Source: Alteromonas portus | Lineage (GTDB): Bacteria > Pseudomonadota > Gammaproteobacteria > Enterobacterales > Alteromonadaceae | Assembly (NCBI RefSeq): GCF_005117025.1 | Contig: NZ_SWCO01000003.1 | Location: 124,001-188,000 of the forward strand | DNA length: 64,000 nucleotides | Direction of reading: 5' to 3' | Translations under genes and position numbers: made by a program | The notes under the pieces: generated by a model | Told to the model about the DNA's origin: nothing | The model's input: only the letters and a program-made list of their open reading frames with translations | Databases searched by the model: none | Shown: positions 37,455-46,049 of the stretch, one piece after another | Position numbering within the stretch: position 1 is the stretch's first letter | Layout: every line of letters starts with the position of its first letter

Positions 37455-39773
37455 ATGACCCATTTTCTTGAAAAATTAGTGTTTGGAAACCGTAAAATCG
37501 TGGTGGCACTGTTTGCTATCGCAACGGTATTTCTAGGTTACCAAGCCTCACAAATGCGCTTAGACGCAGGTTTTGAAAAAAACATTCCGCTTAATCACGA
37601 ATACATGAAAACCTATATTGAGCACCGCCAAGATTTTGGTGGGGCCAATAATATTCTGGTATCTGTTTGTGACAAGAATGACAACATTTACAATCAAAAC
37701 TTCTTCGACACATTGAAAAATGTTCACGACCAGCTTTTCTTTATTAATGGCGTGAACCGTTCATTAGTTATTTCTCTTTTCTCTCCATCAACGCGTTTTA
37801 CAGAAATCGTTGAAGGCGGTTTTGCTGGCGGTCCAGTAATCCCGGCAGACTTTAATTCGTCCAGCCCTGAAGCACTGGAATTAGTGGCTGCAAACGTAGA
37901 AAAAGCAAATATTGTAGGGCGACAAGTTTCTAGTGATTACAGCTGTGCTATGGTAACTGCACAGTTGCTAGATATTGACCCACAAACAGGCGAGCCGCTT
38001 AATACACTCGCTTTAGCTGCAGAGCTAGAAGAGCAGCTTCGCGGTCAGTATGAAAACGAAAATACGTCTATCCATATTATCGGTTTTGCGAAGATGATTG
38101 GCGATGTAGCCGACGGAGCTAAAGACGTACTGTTATTCTTTGCCATCGCAATCGCGATCACTGCGGTGATGGTGTACTTCTTCTCACGCAGCATCATGCT
38201 GACCTTATTGCCATTGGTTTGTTCAATTATTGCTGTTATCTGGCAGCTTGGGCTTTTGACTTCAATTGGCTTTGGCATGGACCCTATGTCAATTCTAGTA
38301 CCGTTTTTGGTGTTCGCGATTGGAGTTAGCCACGGCGTGCAAATGATTAACGCTGTAGAAAAGCAGGCAGTAACAGGTATTGGTGCAAAACGAGCCTCTA
38401 TGGCGGCCTTCAGAAACCTACTCGTACCGGGCGGAATTGCTCTGTTATCGGATACCGTGGGTTTCATGACGTTGCTGGTTATCGATATCGGCATTATTCG
38501 CGAGTTAGCGATAACGGCAAGTATGGGTGTTGCTGTAATTATTCTTACTAACCTTTTGCTGCTACCTGTTTTGATGAGCTTCTTAAAGCTGGATCAGAAA
38601 TATGTTGAAAAATTTGCGGGTAAAGAAAACGCAAACTCTAAATTCTGGGAAGTGATTGCGGCATGTTCGCGTAAAAAGCCAGCAGCATTAATCTTAACTG
38701 TTACTGCTATTTTGTTTGTACTTGGGCACTTCCAAGCGCAAAACATGAAAATAGGGGATTTACATGCTGGTGCACCAGCTCTTCATGAGACATCCCGCTA
38801 CAATCAGGATACTTTCCTGATAACAGACAAGTACGAGGTTACAGTAGACTACATCTCAATTCTGGTTGAAACCACGCCAGAGGCCTGTACATCCCATAGC
38901 GTGATGAAAGCCATGGATGATTTCCAGTGGAAAATGGAAAACGTAAAAGGTGTGCAATCTGCCGTATCGCTGGCTTCTGTGGCTAAAATCGTAAACGCAG
39001 GTTACAACGAAGGTAACGTCAAATGGCAGGTACTACCTCGTAATCAGCAGACGTTAGTACAGGCTATTTCTCGCGTGCCAACGTCATCGGGTTTACTAAA
39101 CGGTGATTGTTCTGTTATGCCAATCATCCTCTTTATGGAAGACCATAAAGCGGAAACCATATCTCGTGTAGTTGATGCGGTAAAAGCCTATCGCGATGAA
39201 TATCAAACCGACGATATGAAGTTTAGCCTTGCTTCTGGTCCTGTTGGCGTAATGGCTGCAACCAACGAAGCGGTTAGTGCAGCACAAGATCCTATGATGC
39301 TTTATGTGTTTGGCGCTGTTATTGCGCTGTGTCTAATAAGCTTCCGTTCTATTCGTGCCACGTTAGTCGTTGTAATACCGCTATATGTAGTGTCTGTATT
39401 GGCTCAAGCGCTAATGACATACCTTCAAATTGGCCTCACCGTTTCTACATTACCAGTTATCGCACTTGGCGTGGGTATCGGAGTGGACTATGGTATTTAT
39501 ATCCTTTCTACTAAAAGCTTAATGCTGAAGAAAGGGGCCACCGTACAGGAAGCATATTTCGCTGCGTTAAAAGAGCGCGGAAGTGCAGTACTGTTCACCG
39601 GCATAACGCTAGCGATAGGCGTAAGTACTTGGGTGTTCTCTTCACTTAAGTTCCAAATGGATATGGGAATATTGCTAACGTTTATGTTCGTTGTGAACAT
39701 GCTCGGCGCAATAATTGTACTGCCTGCCTTGGCTAGGTTCCTGTGGTGGAACAAGAATGACCCTGATGCATAA
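37455..39773 (+). CDS. RND/MMPL-superfamily transporter
   Basis: A 772-residue inner-membrane protein with the two-fold RND layout: TM1 (about 15-30), a periplasmic loop, a bundle of five TMs (about 225-380), TM7 (about 405-425), a second loop and a last bundle of five TMs (about 615-765). It is shorter than drug-efflux RND pumps (about 1030 residues) and closer to the MMPL/HpnN-type lipid transporters. The GVSHGVQMINAV and GVGIGVDYGIYI segments are typical for the superfamily. No membrane-fusion protein or TolC gene is nearby, which also argues for a lipid-transport type system with the DUF1302/DUF1329 proteins. Confidence 0.87.
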   Translation: MTHFLEKLVFGNRKIVVALFAIATVFLGYQASQMRLDAGFEKNIPLNHEYMKTYIEHRQDFGGANNILVSVCDKNDNIYNQNFFDTLKNVHDQLFFINGVNRSLVISLFSPSTRFTEIVEGGFAGGPVIPADFNSSSPEALELVAANVEKANIVGRQVSSDYSCAMVTAQLLDIDPQTGEPLNTLALAAELEEQLRGQYENENTSIHIIGFAKMIGDVADGAKDVLLFFAIAIAITAVMVYFFSRSIMLTLLPLVCSIIAVIWQLGLLTSIGFGMDPMSILVPFLVFAIGVSHGVQMINAVEKQAVTGIGAKRASMAAFRNLLVPGGIALLSDTVGFMTLLVIDIGIIRELAITASMGVAVIILTNLLLLPVLMSFLKLDQKYVEKFAGKENANSKFWEVIAACSRKKPAALILTVTAILFVLGHFQAQNMKIGDLHAGAPALHETSRYNQDTFLITDKYEVTVDYISILVETTPEACTSHSVMKAMDDFQWKMENVKGVQSAVSLASVAKIVNAGYNEGNVKWQVLPRNQQTLVQAISRVPTSSGLLNGDCSVMPIILFMEDHKAETISRVVDAVKAYRDEYQTDDMKFSLASGPVGVMAATNEAVSAAQDPMMLYVFGAVIALCLISFRSIRATLVVVIPLYVVSVLAQALMTYLQIGLTVSTLPVIALGVGIGVDYGIYILSTKSLMLKKGATVQEAYFAALKERGSAVLFTGITLAIGVSTWVFSSLKFQMDMGILLTFMFVVNMLGAIIVLPALARFLWWNKNDPDA

Positions 39774-39796
39774 AATATTTTTGCATAGCTACGCAT

Positions 39797-39824
39797 AAAA
39801 AAGGGCCGTTTGGCCCTTTTTTTT
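39797..39824 (+). terminator. Intrinsic terminator after the RND gene
   Basis: AAAAAAGGGCC-GTTT-GGCCC followed by eight T residues, about 25-50 bases past the RND stop codon. Confidence 0.9.
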
Positions 39825-39924
39825 GGGTGTTTTCTGCATAGTTATCTATGCTGTTAATATAAGGTTAAAAATGGGCTTTCATTAGCGTCATTTATTAGAG
39901 AAAATAGTTAGGTACTCGGCACTT

Positions 39925-39944
39925 ATACCAAGTTCAATTGGTAT
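39925..39944. promoter_or_regulatory. Inverted repeat ATACCAA-N6-TTGGTAT upstream of gdhB
   Basis: Perfect 7-base arms separated by GTTCAA lie 26 bases before the glutamate dehydrogenase start. The arms resemble the palindrome at 5671-5686. Position suggests an operator overlapping a promoter or leader; alternatively it is a dispersed palindromic repeat. Confidence 0.4.
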
Positions 39945-39969
39945 TATGACATTCAAAAAAGGTTAACAA

Positions 39970-42900
39970 ATGACAGTCACCTCACAGCGACACTCAGTAC
40001 TGCTAGACAATGTATTTGCACTTATTGACAAAAAAGTAGATACCAAGCAGAAGTCTCTTGTGCAGCAATTCGGACGTCTGTTGTATAAAAACATATCAAG
40101 CGATGACCTAGAAAATCGCAACGACAGCGACCTTTATGGTGCAACATTAAGTTTATGGAATGGTTTAGCAAAGTTTGAACACGCATCGCCATATATACGC
40201 GTATTTAATCCGGAAATTGCTAAACATGGGTGGCACTCTAGCCACACCATCGTAGAAATTATCGTATCAGACATGCCGTTCTTGGTTGACTCTGTTCGAA
40301 TGCTGCTTAACCGGTTAAACATTACCGCACACCTATTTCTTCATAGCCCAATTGGCATTAAACGAGACGGTGGAAACAAAGTTGAAGCTTTCGCCGAGCC
40401 AGGACAAACTCTTGAAGGTGCAAAAAAAGAGACTGTCATTTTCATCGAAATTGATACCCAGACATCGAAGAAGGATATCGACGCGTTAACTAAAGAGCTT
40501 TTCTCGGTGGTTGATGAAGTCTCTTTGGCGGTTAAAGACTGGCAAGATATGACCAATACCTTGCAAGACGTTATCAAAAGCAATGCAAAATATAACTGGC
40601 CTGTGTCTGCAGATGCAAAGAAACAGACCAAGGCATACCTAGAATGGTTAGGCGATCACAACTTTACCATGATGGGATATCGCTATTATGACGTTAAGGC
40701 AATTGAAGGGGACCACAGATGGATCCCAAGAAATGACACCAGCTTAGGCCTTCTCAAAAACTCAGTGAACGACCGCGAGCGCTTGTTATCACGCTTACCT
40801 GCGTCGGCAAGAGCTGAAGCATTAAGTAAAAACCCGTTAATTTTAACCAAGACCAACTCGCGGGCGCGGGTACATCGGCCAGCATACATGGATTATGTTG
40901 GTGTAAAGGTCTTCAATAAAGACGGCCAAGTTATCGGTGAGCATCGCTTCTTAGGCTTATATTCAGCATCGTTTTATAACAATAGCGTTACTCAGCTGCC
41001 AATTTTGCGCGAAAAGATTAAGCGTATTTGTGAGTTATCTGGCTTTGAACCTGGCACACACGCTTATAAAGCGTTCGCAAACATTATTGAAACCTATCCA
41101 CGTGACGAATTGCTACAAACGCCAGCGGAAGAACTTGCGCAAATTGTAATGGGTATATTCCAAATGCAAGAGCGCGGCATTTCACGTTTGTTTATCCGCA
41201 AAGATACATTTGGTCGGTTCTTCTCTTGCATGGTGTTCGTTCCTAGAGAGCGTTACAACACTCAACTACGTAAAGAAACACAAGCGCTGCTTAAAGCGTC
41301 ATTAGGTGCCACTGAAGAAGTGGAATTTACCACGTTCTTCTCAGAGTCGGTGTATGCCCGTACGCATTACATTGCAAGAGTCAACGACAACAACGCGGAA
41401 TTCGATGTGAAGGAAATAGAGCAAAACATTATTGAGTTGACCAAAACCTGGAATGACAGACTAGCATCAGCTATTTCAGCTGCACACGGTGAAGCATCTG
41501 GCAAAGCACTTGAGCGTAAGTACAACAATGCGTTTTCTCGTAGCTACATGGAGCATAACCTTCCATCAGCAGCGCTAGTTGATATTGGTAAGCTAGAGAT
41601 GCTTGACGACAGCCACACGCTGGATATGTTGTTCTATCGTCCGCAAGAAGAAGACGCTGACAGCCAGGTTGTTAAACTAAAGCTTTTCCACCGCGCTGAA
41701 CCTATTCATTTGTCTGACGTGTTACCTATGCTTGAGAACTTTGGGTTACGCGTAATCGACGAAAGCCCTTATAAAATCACGTGTTCCGAAGGTGAGCGTA
41801 ACTGGGTGATGGACTTCTCCATGTTACATAAAAGTGGCCAACACTTTGACATGGAAAACGCACAAATTCTCTTCCAGGATGCTTTTGCAAAGGTATGGTA
41901 CAAAACCTTAGAAGATGACGCATTTAACCGTCTTATCCTAGGCGCAAACATGACCGGTCGAAAAGTGACCATCTTACGCGCTTATGCCAAATATATGCGT
42001 CAAACAGGCAGCTCGTTCAGTCGCGACTACATTGCGAATACGCTTTCTAATTATCCAGATATCGCACGTTTGCTGGTTGATTTCTTTGACCAACGCTTTA
42101 ACCCTAAGAAAAAGCGTAATCAGAAAAAAGAAGAAGCTATTTTAGAAACCATAAAAGCGCAACTAGACAACGTAAGTAATCTAGATGACGACCGTATTAT
42201 CCGTCGTTACTTGGATATGATGTCAGCGACATTGCGTACAAACTTCTATCAACCAGACGATGCAGGCAATGAAAAGTCTTACGTATCATTCAAGATGATG
42301 CCTGAACTTATTCCTGAAATGCCGCTACCGCTACCTAAATTTGAAATTTTTGTATATAGCCCTCGCGTTGAATGTGTGCATTTACGTGGTGGCAAAGTTG
42401 CCCGTGGTGGTCTGCGTTGGTCTGACCGTCAGGAAGACTTTAGAACAGAAGTACTTGGCTTGGTGAAAGCGCAGCAAGTTAAGAATACGGTAATTGTTCC
42501 TGTTGGTGCAAAAGGCGGTTTTGTATGTAAAAACTTACCAGTCGGTGAGGGGCGTGCAGCGATTCAAGCTGAAGGTCAAGCGTGTTACCGCACCTTTATT
42601 ACAAGCTTGTTAGACATTACTGACAACATCGTAAATGGCGAAATTGTTCCACCGAAAGATGTGGTTCGCCTGGACGATGACGACCCATATTTGGTTGTTG
42701 CCGCTGACAAGGGCACTGCGACCTTCTCTGACATTGCCAACGGCATTGCAGAAGAATTCGGCTTCTGGCTGGGCGATGCATTTGCCTCTGGCGGTAGTAT
42801 TGGTTACGACCATAAGAAAATGGGTATTACTGCGCGCGGCGGTTGGGAATCAGTTAAGCGCCACTTTAGAGAAATTGGTATTGACTGTCAGACCACTGAC

Positions 42901-44808
42901 TTCACCGCTGTGGGTGTGGGCGATATGGCTGGCGACGTATTTGGTAACGGTATGCTGCTTTCAAAGCACACACGCTTAATTGCGGCATTTAACCACTTAC
43001 ACATTTTCTTTGACCCAAGCCCTGATGCAGCAGCAAGTTATAAAGAGCGTCAGCGTTTATTTGAAAACCCAAGCCTAAGTTGGGAAGACTACGACAGTAA
43101 ATTAATTTCTAAAGGCGGCGGTGTATTCAGCCGTGCCTCTAAGTCCATTAAGCTTACGCCTGAAATGAAGAAGTGGTTGGGTACACGTCAACTTACTATG
43201 ACGCCTAACGAGCTTATTCATAATATATTGAAAATGCCTGTCGACTTACTGTGGAACGGCGGTATTGGTACCTATATCAAGAGTAAGAAAGAATCTCACT
43301 CTGAAGTGGGCGATCGTGCGAATGATGATTTACGGGTTAATGGCCGCGACGTTCAGGCTAAAATCGTGGGCGAGGGTGGTAACCTAGGTTTAACCCAATT
43401 AGGCCGTATCGAATACGCCTCTAATGGCGGTCGCGTTAATACCGACTTCATCGATAACGTTGGCGGTGTTGATTGCTCAGATAACGAAGTTAACATTAAA
43501 ATCTTACTTAATAGTCTGGTCAACGACGGCGAGCTAACGCTCAAACAGCGCAATAAGCTGTTGTATGATATGACCGATGATGTAAGCCGAATCGTACTTA
43601 AAGATTGTTACCGTCAAACTCAGTCTATCTCTATTACCGAGTTAGCTGGCGTGAAGCAACTTAAAGAACAGCTTCGCTTTATTCACGGTCTTGAGCGCGA
43701 GGGGCAGTTAAACCGTGAGCTTGAGTTTATTCCAAGTGACGATGAGATTTCTGATCGCGTTGCAACTGACCAAGGCCTTACACGTCCTGAACTTAGCGTG
43801 CTGATTGCCTATGGAAAAATGGTGCTTAAAGACGCGCTTAATATTCCAGAAATTACTGACAACCCTTACCATGGCAAGCTGTTAGTAGAAGCATTCCCTA
43901 AAGTGCTGCGCGAAAAGTTTGCCTCACACATGCAGCAGCACCCGCTTAGAAGCGAAATAATCGCCACTAAATTGACCAACAATATGGTTAACGATATGGG
44001 TCTGAACTTCGTGTTCAGAATGCAAGAAGAGACAGGGGCAAGTGTTAGCGAAATTGCCGACGCCTATGCGATTGTGCACGGTATTTTCAATATGAAAACG
44101 CTGTGGGAGCGTATAGAGGAACTAGACAACGTTATCCCAGCAAAGCTTCAGCTAAAAATGCTTGATGAAGCGCGCAGAATTATGCGTCGTGCTTCACGCT
44201 GGTATATTCGTCACGGCAATAAGGCGCAATCTATTGAAGAAGCGATTGCTAGCTATCGCGGCACATTCGATATTTTATCGAAAAACTTACAGCATTATCT
44301 TGTTGAAAGTGAATACGCGCAGCTAGAAGCCGCAACGCAGAAATATATCGATAAGGGTGTACCTCAAGATATTGCGTATCAAGTTGCGAGCTTCTCAAAT
44401 ATGTTCTCTAGCTTCGACTTAGCGCAAATTGTAGAAGCCGACAAACACGACACTGACGTGGTGGCTAAGCTTTATTATCAGTTAGGTTCTCGCTTAGAGC
44501 TTCACTGGTTCTTGGACCAAATAAACAACCAAGCAGTAAGCAACCATTGGCAAGCGTTGGCACGAGCCTCGTATCGTGAAGAGCTGGATTGGCAGCAGCG
44601 TTCAATCGCAGCGAATCTGTTAGCTTCTCGTGAAGATGTAAGCAACGCAGACCAAATTTTAGATGAGTGGATTGAGAGTAACCAGATACTACTTAAACGC
44701 TGGTATCACATGATGTCAGAGTTTAAGACCAGTACAACACACGAATTTGCGAAATTTTCTGTCGCTTTACGTGAATTGATGCTTTTAAGCGTGAAGTCTA
44801 ACCATTAG
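39970..44808 (+). CDS. gdhB: NAD-specific glutamate dehydrogenase, large (180 kDa) class
   Basis: A 1612-residue enzyme converting glutamate to 2-oxoglutarate and ammonia with NAD+, usually in the catabolic direction. Its length fits the L_180 class of Pseudomonas and Shewanella. A long N-terminal regulatory region with ACT-like segments comes first. The catalytic core starts near residue 812 with GGLRWSDRQEDFRTEVLGL and the substrate lysine region PVGAKGGFVCK. The NAD-binding part has AVGVGDMAGDVFGNGMLL, and a long C-terminal domain follows. The gene is monocistronic between two terminators. With bkd and the aminotransferase it points to strong amino-acid catabolism. Confidence 0.95.
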   Translation: MTVTSQRHSVLLDNVFALIDKKVDTKQKSLVQQFGRLLYKNISSDDLENRNDSDLYGATLSLWNGLAKFEHASPYIRVFNPEIAKHGWHSSHTIVEIIVSDMPFLVDSVRMLLNRLNITAHLFLHSPIGIKRDGGNKVEAFAEPGQTLEGAKKETVIFIEIDTQTSKKDIDALTKELFSVVDEVSLAVKDWQDMTNTLQDVIKSNAKYNWPVSADAKKQTKAYLEWLGDHNFTMMGYRYYDVKAIEGDHRWIPRNDTSLGLLKNSVNDRERLLSRLPASARAEALSKNPLILTKTNSRARVHRPAYMDYVGVKVFNKDGQVIGEHRFLGLYSASFYNNSVTQLPILREKIKRICELSGFEPGTHAYKAFANIIETYPRDELLQTPAEELAQIVMGIFQMQERGISRLFIRKDTFGRFFSCMVFVPRERYNTQLRKETQALLKASLGATEEVEFTTFFSESVYARTHYIARVNDNNAEFDVKEIEQNIIELTKTWNDRLASAISAAHGEASGKALERKYNNAFSRSYMEHNLPSAALVDIGKLEMLDDSHTLDMLFYRPQEEDADSQVVKLKLFHRAEPIHLSDVLPMLENFGLRVIDESPYKITCSEGERNWVMDFSMLHKSGQHFDMENAQILFQDAFAKVWYKTLEDDAFNRLILGANMTGRKVTILRAYAKYMRQTGSSFSRDYIANTLSNYPDIARLLVDFFDQRFNPKKKRNQKKEEAILETIKAQLDNVSNLDDDRIIRRYLDMMSATLRTNFYQPDDAGNEKSYVSFKMMPELIPEMPLPLPKFEIFVYSPRVECVHLRGGKVARGGLRWSDRQEDFRTEVLGLVKAQQVKNTVIVPVGAKGGFVCKNLPVGEGRAAIQAEGQACYRTFITSLLDITDNIVNGEIVPPKDVVRLDDDDPYLVVAADKGTATFSDIANGIAEEFGFWLGDAFASGGSIGYDHKKMGITARGGWESVKRHFREIGIDCQTTDFTAVGVGDMAGDVFGNGMLLSKHTRLIAAFNHLHIFFDPSPDAAASYKERQRLFENPSLSWEDYDSKLISKGGGVFSRASKSIKLTPEMKKWLGTRQLTMTPNELIHNILKMPVDLLWNGGIGTYIKSKKESHSEVGDRANDDLRVNGRDVQAKIVGEGGNLGLTQLGRIEYASNGGRVNTDFIDNVGGVDCSDNEVNIKILLNSLVNDGELTLKQRNKLLYDMTDDVSRIVLKDCYRQTQSISITELAGVKQLKEQLRFIHGLEREGQLNRELEFIPSDDEISDRVATDQGLTRPELSVLIAYGKMVLKDALNIPEITDNPYHGKLLVEAFPKVLREKFASHMQQHPLRSEIIATKLTNNMVNDMGLNFVFRMQEETGASVSEIADAYAIVHGIFNMKTLWERIEELDNVIPAKLQLKMLDEARRIMRRASRWYIRHGNKAQSIEEAIASYRGTFDILSKNLQHYLVESEYAQLEAATQKYIDKGVPQDIAYQVASFSNMFSSFDLAQIVEADKHDTDVVAKLYYQLGSRLELHWFLDQINNQAVSNHWQALARASYREELDWQQRSIAANLLASREDVSNADQILDEWIESNQILLKRWYHMMSEFKTSTTHEFAKFSVALRELMLLSVKSNH

Positions 44809-44830
44809 AATACACGCACCTTAATGATTT

Positions 44831-44857
44831 AAGCCCTGTTAATCAGGGCTTTTTATT
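44831..44857 (+). terminator. Intrinsic terminator after gdhB
   Basis: AAGCCCTG-TTAAT-CAGGGCT followed by TTTTATT, about 25 bases past the gdhB stop codon. Confidence 0.88.
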
Positions 44858-44973
44858 GGCTGCTTGAACATTAGCGTAGAGTTTTACAGCGTTTTTATTG
44901 AATATAAGACCTGTACAATGTCTTTTACGGTAACGTTCAATAGGCCCTTAATAAGCGAGCGTTAAATACAGCC

Positions 44974-45981
44974 ATGCAATCTCTAGTGCAAAAACTCTTA
45001 CTTCAGTGTGAACCTGAAAAAAGTCACGATTTCACCATTAACTGGTTAAACAAGACCCAACATACACCGCTGAAATGGATGTACAGCACGCCTACGCTTA
45101 AAAAGCCTGTTACTGTCGCAGGGATGACTTTTGACAATCCTGTGGGGTTAGCCGCGGGACTCGATAAGAACGGCGATTGTATTGATGCGTTTTCAAGCAT
45201 GGGGTTTGGCTTCGTGGAAATTGGTACGGTAACACCTCGTCCGCAGCCAGGTAATCCCAAACCTCGTTTATTTAGAATACCTGAAAAACACGCCATTATT
45301 AATCGCATGGGATTTAATAATAAAGGTGTTGATCATCTTGTCGAGCAAGTAAAAAAAGCCCAGTTTAAAGGGCCCATTGGCATTAACATTGGTAAAAACA
45401 AAGATACCGAAGAAGCAAATGCACTCGACGATTATCTAATTTGCTTAAATAAGGTTTATCCTTACGCTAGCTATGTCACTATCAATATCTCATCACCGAA
45501 CACTCCTGGGCTGCGAAACCTGCAGTACGGTGAAGCGCTTGATAAGTTATTAGTAGGCTTAAAAGCCGCACAAGAAACACTTACGCAAACACACGGAAAA
45601 TACGTACCGCTGTTTATTAAAATAGCGCCCGATTTAAGTGATGTTGAAATTGAAAGCATTGCGGCATCGTTAATCAACAGCAAGATGGATGGTGTAATAG
45701 CAACTAACACAACGCTTTCGCGTGACGCTGTAGCGGGGCTTCAGCACGCTGAAGAAATGGGCGGATTAAGTGGTTCTGTGATGACGGATATGAGCTTGGA
45801 AGTAACCCGAAAGCTTAATAAAGCGCTAGACCGCGCTATTCCGATTATCGGCGTTGGCGGCATTGATTCACCAGAAGCGGCACAAGCCCGTTTAGACGCT
45901 GGCGCGTCTTTGGTGCAGGTCTACTCGGCTTTTATTTATCAAGGCCCATCTCTCGTTAAACGCATTGTAAACGCGTTATAA
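44974..45981 (+). CDS. pyrD: Dihydroorotate dehydrogenase (quinone), class 2
   Basis: Oxidises dihydroorotate to orotate in pyrimidine synthesis, passing electrons to quinone at the inner membrane. The 335-residue length matches Escherichia coli PyrD (336). The N-terminal helical extension for membrane association and quinone ([20 protein letters not shown]) marks class 2. FMN and active-site motifs include [43 protein letters not shown] with the catalytic serine, and [13 protein letters not shown]. rlmKL follows after 68 bases. Confidence 0.95.
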   Translation: MQSLVQKLLLQCEPEKSHDFTINWLNKTQHTPLKWMYSTPTLKKPVTVAGMTFDNPVGLAAGLDKNGDCIDAFSSMGFGFVEIGTVTPRPQPGNPKPRLFRIPEKHAIINRMGFNNKGVDHLVEQVKKAQFKGPIGINIGKNKDTEEANALDDYLICLNKVYPYASYVTINISSPNTPGLRNLQYGEALDKLLVGLKAAQETLTQTHGKYVPLFIKIAPDLSDVEIESIAASLINSKMDGVIATNTTLSRDAVAGLQHAEEMGGLSGSVMTDMSLEVTRKLNKALDRAIPIIGVGGIDSPEAAQARLDAGASLVQVYSAFIYQGPSLVKRIVNAL

Positions 45982-46003
45982 TACACCCGAAACCAATCTC
46001 CCG

Positions 46004-46031
46004 TGTACGTGCTTTACGTTAAGTACGTACA
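46004..46031 (+). promoter_or_regulatory. Stem-loop in the pyrD-rlmKL gap
   Basis: TGTACGTGCTT and AAGTACGTACA pair over 11 positions (one G-T pair) around the loop TACGTT, 18 bases before the rlmKL ATG and without a T-tract. It is more likely an mRNA leader or processing element than a terminator. Confidence 0.4.
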
Positions 46032-46049
46032 TCAAAAACAGGTACATGA

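Noticed and set aside
38045-38494. 149-residue open frame on the minus strand inside the RND gene
   Set aside because: Antisense shadow of transmembrane coding sequence; no independent support.
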